Translations under genes and position numbers: made by a program
Notes under the pieces: generated by a model
The model's database searches: none
Seen by the model: only the letters and a program-made list of their open reading frames with translations
What the model was told of the DNA's origin: nothing
Shown: positions 56,701 through 64,000 of the stretch, in pieces
How positions within the stretch are numbered: position 1 is the stretch's first letter
Layout: each line of letters begins with the position of its first letter
Assembly: GCA_037903355.1 (NCBI GenBank)
Contig: JBAJFE010000042.1
Location: 3,112,001 to 3,176,000 of the forward strand
Origin: Trichuris trichiura
Lineage: Eukaryota; Nematoda; Enoplea; Trichinellida; Trichuridae
Direction of reading: 5' to 3'
DNA length: 64,000 bases

Positions 56701-57148
56701 GCTACGGAGTAGAAGAAGATGCAGATCCGGGGTTGGACACAACCCACTCCCACGACATGACCGCGGCAACGCTGGAGAGTTCCCCAGCAGTCACCACAAA
56801 CGGGAAACCAGCGGAGGCTGCCATTCATCGAGGGATAGCGCCGAGAAATTACGGACCGGATAATCCGAGACGCTCGAAACGCCTGCAGCAAAAACGAGCT
56901 AACAAACCGGGTGCCCCCAGTGTAGCGGGGAGGTGTTGTGGATGCTAGTGCTGCAGGAAGAATTACGCAGGATCAGAAGAGTTGCTTCCCCTATAGCCTG
57001 AAAGTCATCTTACGTTCTCTGCGGAGTGTTGTCTCTTAATTGCTGTCGTGCTCTTCGTTAACCTCTTCTGCGGATTTGCTTACCAATAAACCAGTACGCG
57101 TTAGGGTGGAATTTCTCCAGGCTATCTCCAGGTCCCGAAAACACAACA
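53711..57148 (+). mobile_element. Young internally deleted Gypsy element
   Basis: LTRs 53711-53925 and 56934-57148 (215 bp each) differ by one base. They start TGTTGTGGATGC and end AAAACACAACA. ATTAG flanks the element (53706-53710 and 57149-57153). A primer-binding-site-like TGGCGCAGCGAAC begins at 53932, and a polypurine-like AGCGGGGAGG sits before the 3' LTR. AATAAA lies within the LTR. It is inserted in the left BEL LTR. Confidence 0.95.
53976..56948 (+). CDS. Gypsy gag-RT-RNase H-integrase fusion polyprotein
   Basis: A 990-residue open frame. Residues 1-95 are a gag N-terminus with a Q-rich coiled coil and FDASSELWKDYWARFKTFA. At about residue 92 (LAQVFLTNQ) it jumps in frame to a reverse transcriptase that already lacks its first part. 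RT blocks are TKIDLADAYNQIKL, RLPFGISSAPGHFQ and YLDDILVSG. RNase H follows (ISCDASEVGIGAVL, VTDHKPLVALF, GNADALSRLP). Integrase has an HHCC finger (H-LGHFG…CRTCTTC) and acidic residues in LHLDHAINF, LVTDNAPNFRSEEF and NGAAERLVQSFK. Gag C-terminus and protease are missing. With no protease it is probably non-autonomous, although its LTRs are nearly identical. No envelope-like gene is present. Confidence 0.9.
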   Translation: MAEMAQFMEIFQKQIESQQQQIEAQRRQIEVLLSRLPVVSGTPPTLATSFPSFPAFDASSELWKDYWARFKTFAGANSIPEDKLAQVFLTNQAYDAGIKRGVWVPTQFNEYGTPVVPVRKPLSAGQSKATLRVCGDYSVTVNPQLDTHRHPMPLPDDLMRKLSGGYYFTKIDLADAYNQIKLAPESQKRLALSTHRGVLLQTRLPFGISSAPGHFQKVMEQLTSDLRGVAVYLDDILVSGNNAEEHIQNLRALLERLNEKGLRCKLEKCSFAQPSVEYLGHILSRHGVSKGSKVNAVARMPPPTNVARLRSFLGSVQFYGKFIPNLSTLTEPLNRLTRKDVPWTWAAVEQTAFQRLKDALCSDTVLAHFDPSQKIGISCDASEVGIGAVLFHRYADGSERPIANVSKTLTESQRRYSQVEKEALAVIFALRKFHQFLYGRRFILVTDHKPLVALFGPAKGTPVLAANRLARWSLALNQYDYSIEYRKTADHGNADALSRLPAGEDTQFDEEENEAEVDTVCSLKAVTTISLQMNPADPGLIPKESKKDPVICAVIRYTKEGWPQSTDSEEIKHFRKLRHSLSTEQGCLFHGVRIVIPKHLRSQVLQLIHLGHFGMQRMKQLARSVVYWPQIDADMEQLCRTCTTCAEHQNKPEKAVNHPWMLPEKPWSRLHLDHAINFMGLNWLVVVDAYSKYPCIHPTVSTSTKATMELLEQDFAHFGYPHALVTDNAPNFRSEEFQAWCRQRGMVHLTGAPYHPATNGAAERLVQSFKQSLRKSSLPPKAALQEFLMQYRRTPLECGYSPAELLNGRQIRCKLDALLPSPAHVAQGKLASRMAKSRWRSRNPLMPKRVHSYAVGTPCYAWYCGPKRDKEPRWVPALITKVFGTRSVQVRVAPRGPLWKRHIEQLRPRYGVEEDADPGLDTTHSHDMTAATLESSPAVTTNGKPAEAAIHRGIAPRNYGPDNPRRSKRLQQKRANKPGAPSVAGRCCGC

Positions 57149-57430
57149 ATTAGTATAACATTCATCGCTTATATACTGGTAGTACAATTGAGGTGAAACG
57201 AGTTCAAGACGGATTACTGACAGACCGATCAGTCAAGCCTCAGTGATCTCGTAGATCTGTCAGAGGTGACCTCGTGTGAATATTTTATTAGGAATCGGCG
57301 CCCTCTGATCTGCCAGGTGCTACAACGCCGGTTTCCGCGCGGAAACCTGGGGTGATAATGATATCCAAGTTTTTCACGGTCCTCTAACCGTAACAACCCT
57401 GGCGCCCGGCCAGTTGGGCTTGTCAGAGAG

Positions 57431-58250
57431 TCAACCCTTGTTCCGATAGGTGGACCTTTGCGACGGGCCTGGTAATGTCGCCCCTTGAGGTTCTGAGTCG
57501 TACGCTGCGCACCAAATTGTCAGATCCTGGCAAAACTTGAAGGACCTTGCCCATTGCCCAACGTATTCTGGCAGGTTTTCCTCTGCCACCAACACTATGT
57601 CGCCCACCATTGGTGACGGTTTCACTCCACACCATTTTTTCCTTATAGACAGTGTGGTAATGTATTCTGTGCGCCACAGTTTCCAGAAATGGGCAACCAG
57701 TCTTTGCTGGTACTTCCATCTGCCTCGTAATTCAATGGATGTTTGAGGGTGGGTAGTCCTCTCACCCTGTGTTGGTTTTTGCTCAGGGAACTCCTGATGT
57801 TCTCTTCCAATGAGAAAGTGGAACGGAGTTAGTACGTTCACGTCTTTTGGATCTTCACTTACAAATGTCAGCGGCCTAGCGTTGACCTTTGCCTCAACTT
57901 CGGCCAACACTGTGCCCATCTCTGCTTCAGTGAGTAGTGCATGGCCTAACACATTTCGCAAGGCCATCTTTACTGACCGAACCAGCCGCTCCCAGTAACC
58001 GCCAGTCCACGGCGCTCTCTCCGTAATAAATTTCCATGTAATGCCTTCAGATGAGAGCTTCTCTTCAATCTGGTCCAGATTTCGACCGCTGAACAACCGC
58101 TGAATTTTCTTATCTGCGGCTTTAAACGTAGTAAAATTGTCTGATTGCATTAAGAATGGTCTCCCGCGGCGTGCCGCGAAACGTCGCAGTGCTAATAGAA
58201 ATTAGTCAGTCGACATATTCATTACCAATTCCAAATGCACTGCTCGTATG
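57431..58250 (-). pseudogene. BEL/Pao integrase C-terminal region
   Basis: After a damaged stretch (VHLELVMNMSTD, stop near 58200, FLLALRRFAARRGRP) the frame continues with QSDNFTTF (second Asp) and ERAPWTGGYWERLVRSVK (catalytic Glu). The DUF5641-type tail follows (NVLTPFHFLIGREHQEFPE, WKYQQRLVAHFWKLWRTEYI, KPSPMVGDIVLVAEENLPEY). At least one stop and one frame change interrupt the integrase core. Confidence 0.85.
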
Positions 58251-58251
58251 G

Positions 58252-59541
58252 TCATGCATGTAAACAAGCAGACGTAGGCTTTTTGCTGCATTTCCCATAT
58301 TCGACGTACAAGGGGCCGGCAAAGTCAACGCCCGTTCTTTCGAAAGGAAATGCTTGAGTAATCCTTTCTCCTGGTAGCGATGCTATCTTCTGCACAAATG
58401 GGCTTGATGCAAACCGCTTACAGATTACACATGCCCTCACGATTCGTTTGACCGTACTCCTGGCCTTCAGTATCCAAACGTTCTGGCGCAGCGTTGCTAA
58501 GGTGTTCTCTGTTCCTGCGTGCATTTGCTTTTCATGTTGGCTTTTTACAAGCAGGTCCACTACCACATGTTTGTGGGGCAAGATGATAGGATGTCGGGCA
58601 TCATACAACAATCCAGACCTCTCAATTCGGCCTCCCACTCGTAGTACATGGCTTTCTCCGAGAAAAGGATCCAATTGGAAAATCGCGCTGGTTTTTGGTA
58701 GTTCTTGACCAGAACTTAAACGCGCTATTTCTGACGAGAAAGTCTCAGCTTGTATGAGCTGATACCAAGTCATTTGAGAGTTTCTTAACTCTATAGCTGT
58801 TAAAGGCCCGAACTGACGACATTGAAGGGGGACCCTACTGTTGCTCGCAAACCGCAAGCACATAGCGGTGATTCTGATAAGGCGATCAAATCGTCCGTAC
58901 TTTTCAGCTAGGGAGACTACCCTTGCTACATCATCCAAACGCACCTGCAGTAGTTTCACGAGTGGCATTTCTTTCGGCGCGTTTCTTTTAATGACCTGTT
59001 TAGGCCACATGACTTCTTCTTTCCTTAGCCACGAAGGCCCGTGCCACCAGGTGGCTTCTTCCTTTAATTTCTTTATCGTGCATCCACGGCTCGACAGATC
59101 TGCCGGATTATGTTTCTTTGGACAGTATCTCCACTGCATAGGTTCACTTAGCTGGTCGATTTCCTCCACACGGTTCCGAACGAACTGCTTCCAGTTGCTG
59201 GGAGCACCTTTAATCCATGCCAAGACAATTTCGCTGTCACTCCAATAAAATGTCGAATCTACTGGTATTTTCAGCTGACTTCTTACAAAGCTAGTTAGCT
59301 GAGCTCCCATGAGCGTCCCTAACAGCTCCAGTCTCGGTAAAGTGACTCTCTTTACTGGCGCTACCCTGGATTTCGCCATTATAATGTTCGTGAAATACTT
59401 ACCGTTTTCTCTTTTCACCTTCAGGTATACAACTGCTCCGTAGGCCACTTCGGAAGCATCACAGAACGTATGCAATTGCACCTGTTCCCGCCTGTCTTCA
59501 GGAGGTATTCTGAGCGACCTCTGCACTTTAACTTCCATCAC
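58252..59541 (-). pseudogene. BEL/Pao RNase H and integrase N-terminal region
   Basis: The open frame includes QLHTFCDASEVAYGAVVYLK, RVTLPRLELLGTLMGAQL, FYWSDSEIVLAWI and CPKKHNPADLSSRGC, typical of the Pao RNase H and Peptidase_A17-like region. It is followed by the integrase zinc finger (H…H, IVRACVICKRFAS) and FERTGVDFAGPLYVEYG with the first integrase Asp. It ends in a stop near 58252. Confidence 0.87.
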
Positions 59542-59622
59542 CAGAGTGCACTGCCTTTTCCAGCTAATCCAGCTTGCTGAGATGTCCTTTGGGATTACTT
59601 CATCCCATTGTATACCACGTGT

Positions 59623-60607
59623 TCACAACTTCTGCATTGGAATCTTGGCAATTACCGTGAATGGTGCCAACCAGCCGAGTGGATCAAACACTCTTGCGAG
59701 TGCTGTTAGTAGTTGCCTTTTCGTGTCCAGTGACCGCGCATTCAATTGAGATGCCTTAACGGCCATTAAGTCAAGTGAACGGTCCCACCACAATCCTAAA
59801 GTGTTGAGCATTTTTCCTGCTTCGCTTTCGGAGGAGTCTTTTTCGACCATATCGTTTAGCAGTGAGCAATTGCTGGCCCACTTTGTGAGCGTAAACCCTC
59901 CTTGTTGCATCAGTTCCACTAGATCGTGAACCAGTGCTGCCGCGTCCTTTGCACTGTCATAGCTGGTGACTAAATCGTCGATGTACATATTATCGAGAAT
60001 TTCTGTTGCAGCTTGGACGAACTTTCCACCATTCAGCAGAGCATGATGTCTAATGACGGCCAGCGCTAGAAATGGGGAGCATTTCAGTCGAAAGCAAACC
60101 CTTTTGAACCGGTAAAATGGTTGGTTCACGATCAACTTCCAGATTGCGCCATAAAAACCGAACTACGTCTCGGTCTTCTTTATGCAGCCTGATGTGCATG
60201 AACATTTTCTGTACGTCAGCTTGTATTCCGAAACGGTACCGTCGAAATCGGATCAGTATTCCGACTAAGTCTCTCTGCAATGCTGGTCCTGCTTCCAGCT
60301 GATCATTCAGTGAGACGCCACGGAAACTTGCTGAACCGTCGAAGACGATTCGACATTGTGTAGTGGTCTTGTCGCTTTTTACCACTGCATGGTGAGGCAA
60401 GTACAACTCCTCACCTTCGTTAGCTATCTTCTTTGAAGCTTCCTCCACCCAATCATTCACGATGCATTCCTTCATGGCAATTAAATATGCCGTAGCTTCT
60501 TTACCTCTTTTGAGCAACCGCCTTCCGTCTGTTCCAGACGCTGCTGCGCTAAGTGGAGATTGTTTGGTAGGTTCTTCTCTACCTTCCATGGAAGTTTCAC
60601 TGTACAT
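59623..60607 (-). pseudogene. BEL/Pao reverse transcriptase, frameshifted
   Basis: Two overlapping frames. The first (60050-60607) has YLPHHAVVKSDKTTTQCRIV, FDGSASFRGVSLND and the first catalytic Asp in FGIQADVQKMFMHIRL. The second (59623-60135) has ILDNMYIDDLVTSYDSAKDA (YIDD box) and LGLWWDRSLDLM, then the connection region LLTALARVFDPLGWLAPFTV. A frameshift near 60090 separates the catalytic motifs, so no complete enzyme is read. Confidence 0.87.
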
Positions 60608-62616
60608 CGTTCTCCATCAAAGGCGACAGATTTTTGAAACGCTTCCATTACTATCGACGGTTTCTCCGTAGAATCTTCGTTCTCTGACACTCCAATGGCA
60701 TCCAGCTGCCAAAATCTCTTTAGCATCGCCTCAGTCGGTTCCTCTATGGTAACCTGCAGTGCTGTGGTCTTCCCATATGTTGGGCCTTTTCCCACTTTAC
60801 CGCACAAGATCCAACCTAGCTTCGACTGTACTGCGATCGGCTCATTGTTCCTACCTTGCCGAACTGCATTTCGCATAAAATCGTAGTAGTGGTCAAGTCC
60901 AACTAAAACATCTACTTCTGAGCTTGCGCGTGGGAACTTGTCTGCCAGATTTAGGCCATGGATATGTGACCACCCTTTCCGCAGAAGTGGTTGCGGTTTC
61001 AGTGCTGAGCAGATACGACGCACACATAGGGTTTGCATCCATTGACCAGTGTCGTTTCTGCTGTTTATCGCCTTCAACGTGAAGGACACTTTTTGCGCTC
61101 TTTCAAGTGCCCCACTAGTCTTTCCAAACGTGGCTATGCGTATGGCTTCCGTCTGCCCCTGAAGCCCCAAATCATCTGCTAGCTGTTTTCGAATGAAGGA
61201 TCGTTGTGATCCTGCATCGAATACGCACGTTACTATAGCCATGTTGCCATTGGGACAACAAAGCTTCGCTATAGCAGTTTGCAGCCAGGTTGTAGACCTT
61301 TGTCTTTGCCGAACAAGTCCAACTTTGACCTGTCTAGCGTCGACGTCCATGTGCAGCAGCGGGTGATGAAAGCGTTGGCACTGCTGTTTTAAACAGGCTT
61401 TTCTGGATGGACATTTCAGCGAACGATGACCTGCGTTTAGACAAACGAAGCATAAGTGACCTTTACGAACCACCTTCCATCTATCTTCAACCGACGCTGT
61501 CAAGAGCGTTGGGCAGGTGGCTGTTCTGTGCCCTTTGTGGCACAATGCGCAGGATTTGAACTCATCGTCCTTTGCTTTCAGCGCAGCTGCGGAGTATAGC
61601 CTCCGTGGAGGCGAGCCGTTTTTCACTGCTTTGCGTGGCCTGTTGCCACTGTCAACAGCTTCCTCAACCTTCACCTGAGTCAATAGGAACTGGAAGAACA
61701 TATCCAAAGAAGCCTTTTCCCCTACAGCAGAGGAAAATCGTTCTTCCCATGCCTTTTGCAGTCTCTCAGGGAGTCTTTCCTTGAAGACTGTCAGCAAGAT
61801 CTCTGCTGCTAAGAGTTCATTCTTCGCTGGGTCGCGCCCTAGTGCAACCAGCGTTCCAATGTGCAGGCTGATCTGATCGTGGAATTTACGCAATTCTGAA
61901 GCATTCGCGCAGTGATCACACTTGCTTATAGCCAACAGACTTTTGACGTGAGCTTCCACTATTGCGCGTGGGCGCCCAAATCGACCCTTTAGTACCTCGA
62001 CTACCATCGGGTAGTTCGCGTTCGTAACGCTAAAACGTTCAACCGCTTTCAACGCATTGCCAGTCAATGCAGAAAAGAGGTACACCAGTTTAGTGACGTC
62101 GCGCAGTTCCTGTCTGCTACGCACACTAGCCTCGAACTGATCCCAAAATGAAGTGAACTCCAACAAGTTCCCACTACATTTTGGCAGACTCCACTTTGGG
62201 AAAAGCGATCTGGACCCTGCGTTTGCCTGCGGAACGACGTCACTCTTGTTCTCCAGTGTAGTGTTGATTGATCTTGAGACATAGTCCCTCGCTTGGACAC
62301 GGAGCTCACGGACTTCACCATCAAAGCGCATCCAGGAACCGAGTTCTTCTTTTAACTTGTCTTCGTTGGCCAGTAACTGTTCAATCTTTTCCTGAACATC
62401 GTTCGCTTTGTTCATGTATTCTGTGAGCGACCTTCCCATGTCCTCCACAAGCGACAGTTTCTTCTCAGGCTCAATTGCATCCAGTAGTTCGCGTTTCAAG
62501 TAAGCCACACGAAACTTCAGTCCTGCTCGGGACCTCTTCAACTGCTCCATGCTTACTTGGCACGGCAGAACGTCAGCAGAAAAAAGGATCACCAGCGATC
62601 CGGCTCGGAGGACCAA
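60481..62616 (-). pseudogene. BEL/Pao gag and protease region
   Basis: A 711-codon open frame. Residues about 20-120 form an N-terminal coiled coil (RSRAGLKFRVAYLKRELLDA). The DUF1759-type gag core follows (LPKCSGNLLEFTSFWDQFEA, LTGNALKAVERF). Next come zinc knuckles (CALCHKGHRTATCP, CFVCLNAGHRSLKCP) and the DUF1758-type aspartic protease (VFDAGSQRSFIRKQLADDLG). The frame ends by frameshift just as the reverse transcriptase should begin (LPWKVEKNLPNN). Confidence 0.88.
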
Positions 62617-62937
62617 TTCGTTGCGGATGAAGTGTTAGTAACCAGACTCAGCGTGTTTTTGAGGTACAGTAAGCAAAAGGGGTTTATTAGTATAACATTC
62701 ATCGCTTATATACTGGTAGTACAATTGAGGTGAAACGAGTTCAAGAGGGATTACTGACAGACCGATCAATCAAGCCTCAGTGACCTCGTAGATCTGTCAG
62801 AGGTGATCTCGTGTGAATATTTTATTGGGAATCGGCGCCCTCTGATCTGCCAGGTGCTACAACGGCGGTTTCCACGCGGAAACATGGGGTGATAATGATA
62901 TCCAAGTTTCTCCCGGCCCTCTAACCGTAACAGTGTC

Positions 62938-63285
62938 AAAGAGAGAATTCCTTGTGACCTTCACGTTTCTCTGTTCACGGCGTCCCCTGAAGACACAACG
63001 TCAAAAGTCCCGCCGGTTACTGAATGCAACAACCGTACAGTTCTTCCGAAAGACTCCGAGTCGCGGCCAAAGGGAGGAATGGCGCAGCTTTATTCAATAT
63101 TCAGCGAGCTTCTGCGAATTGTTAGTGACTTAGCTTGAACGCAGCAGGGTTCTATTGATTCAAGGGCGCCACGCTGCGGTGATGACAAGTTCCTCTGTTT
63201 ATGCTCCATGATATAAAAAAATTGCTTACTATCAGTTTTCACTAGAAAAGGCACATTAGAAAAAAGATGGGGTCTCGTGTATCGT
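62938..63285. other. Flank right of the BEL element
   Basis: No recognised gene or repeat end. Confidence 0.45.
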
Positions 63286-63289
63286 CGGC

Positions 63290-64000
63290 CCGGCGGAAGT
63301 TGAGGAGGCAACTTCAAAGAAGGTCAAGTGGAAATTATGAAGTCAGAGGAACAATGGCTAGCCTAATCCTATAATCAGTGCAGCGATGCGGACAGGTCGC
63401 GTATTACTGAAAGAATGGTGAAACACTGCCGACGGCGACGATGTGTTTCACCGTTGCATCTGCCGTCATACTGTAGGTCTGTCAGCCATCCTGTTCTGCC
63501 CTAGCCTAAGCCTAAACCTGAGCATGTGTGTGTGTTTCGCTATTATTAGGATTATTATTGTACGGCGTTAACGCGGACGACAAACATGCCTAGGGGCAGA
63601 AACACTTAACGTAAACAAGCGTTCACTTTCAAGCGACGAGAGATAGATAACGTGAAAGAGCTTACATACCGTTGACTGAGGCGAAGAGTGGCGAAGGCAG
63701 TAATTACGGGCGGACGGTTCCGACCTGATCAGAGAAACGCGCTTTGAAAAAATAAACGTAAACGCACGACATAACCTTCTCCCGACGGGGTACTACCGCT
63801 TGACGCCGGCATAGACACAACGCAGAATGAGCTTTACGCAGTTTACCAAGGCACGACGCGGCTCAGACCGTTGAGCACCGATGTCTTCCACGAGTCACTA
63901 AACGAGGTCTCAGCTTGAACCGCTGCACGCCCTATTGTGTTCCCGTACCCTCAACGCATGCGCAGCTGCTGAATTCTCTCACCTTCGCTGTTTTGTACGG
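63290..64000 (-). mobile_element. Merlin-type sequence with TTAGGC-like array, cut by window end
   Basis: The left part has the Merlin terminal motif (CAACTTCAAAGAAGGTCAAG) and a reverse-strand degenerate TTAGGC array at 63496-63520 preceded by CTGTTCTGCCCTAG. From 63820 the reverse complement matches the Merlin 5' region at 26970-27150 (CGCAGAATGAGCTTTACG…). No transposase is visible before the window ends. Confidence 0.6.

Larger units (their letters stand above)
53641..62932 (-). mobile_element. BEL/Pao LTR retrotransposon with nested Gypsy
   Basis: Right LTR (5' LTR on the minus strand) 62619-62932, 314 bp. Left LTR 53641-57395, which is 312 bp once the nested Gypsy and one target duplication are removed. 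Both ends are flanked by GTGTC (53636-53640 and 62933-62937). A candidate primer-binding site TGGTCCTCCGAGCCGG lies at 62615-62600. The LTRs differ at roughly 4-5% of sites. Coding regions lie between 57431 and 62616, with several breaks. Confidence 0.92.

Noticed and set aside
53976..56948. Endogenous retrovirus with envelope gene
   Set aside because: No frame after integrase resembles an envelope protein; the 3' LTR follows directly, so it is an LTR retrotransposon.

Overview
The window looks like repeat-rich nuclear DNA of a clade I nematode, most likely whipworm-like (Trichuris-type). This is an inference. It rests on very short canonical GT-AG introns (49, 49 and 56 bp), short nematode-type TTAGGC arrays, and a mix of Merlin/ISXO2, mariner, pogo/Tigger, hAT, Penelope-like, BEL and Gypsy elements. 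No rRNA, tRNA, CRISPR array or bacterial operon is visible.

Host genes are few. (1) A five-exon gene at 76-18373 (+) encodes a homologue of the meiotic entry factor MEIOC. Its Ser-rich first exon may continue upstream of the window. Its conserved C-terminal domain is split over four further exons, two of them separated by a 15.4-kb intron packed with transposons. (2) A single-exon 949-residue coiled-coil protein of unknown function lies at 29204-32053 (-). (3) A small two-exon protein with two LIM domains lies at 46546-47041 (+). Essentially everything else recognisable is mobile DNA.

Layout. 1-2520: MEIOC-like exons 1-3. 2521-17909: intron 3, with a pogo MITE, an AT microsatellite, Merlin MITEs carrying TTAGGC, a hAT MITE, a Merlin fragment, a Tigger derivative, a mariner, a 2.6-kb palindromic pogo element and Penelope-type hairpins. 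17910-18373: MEIOC-like exons 4-5. 20212-28250: a nest of a Tigger, a hAT and a second hAT, then a Merlin transposase pseudogene, a solo LTR, a Merlin derivative and a Penelope hairpin. 29204-32053: coiled-coil gene. 33445-35506: Tigger derivative containing two solo LTRs. 35880-37945: Penelope-like element (RT plus GIY-YIG) split by a solo LTR. 38480-40700: three Penelope-type hairpins, the last a 1.2-kb palindrome. 40715-42838: second Merlin copy split by a hAT MITE. 44725-45890: deleted MULE/Phantom-type element. 46546-47041: LIM gene. 47534-51821: Tigger copies and a hAT transposase pseudogene. 52317-53493: a Gypsy derivative with fused gag and integrase ends. 53641-62932: a BEL/Pao element whose left LTR holds a young, internally deleted Gypsy element. 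63290-64000: more Merlin sequence.

The most notable points are the MEIOC-like gene assembled across a 15-kb transposon-filled intron, hammerhead-ribozyme-like cores (CUGANGA - variable helix - GAAA) repeated at the tips of the Penelope-type hairpins, and short telomere-type arrays carried as part of Merlin elements.
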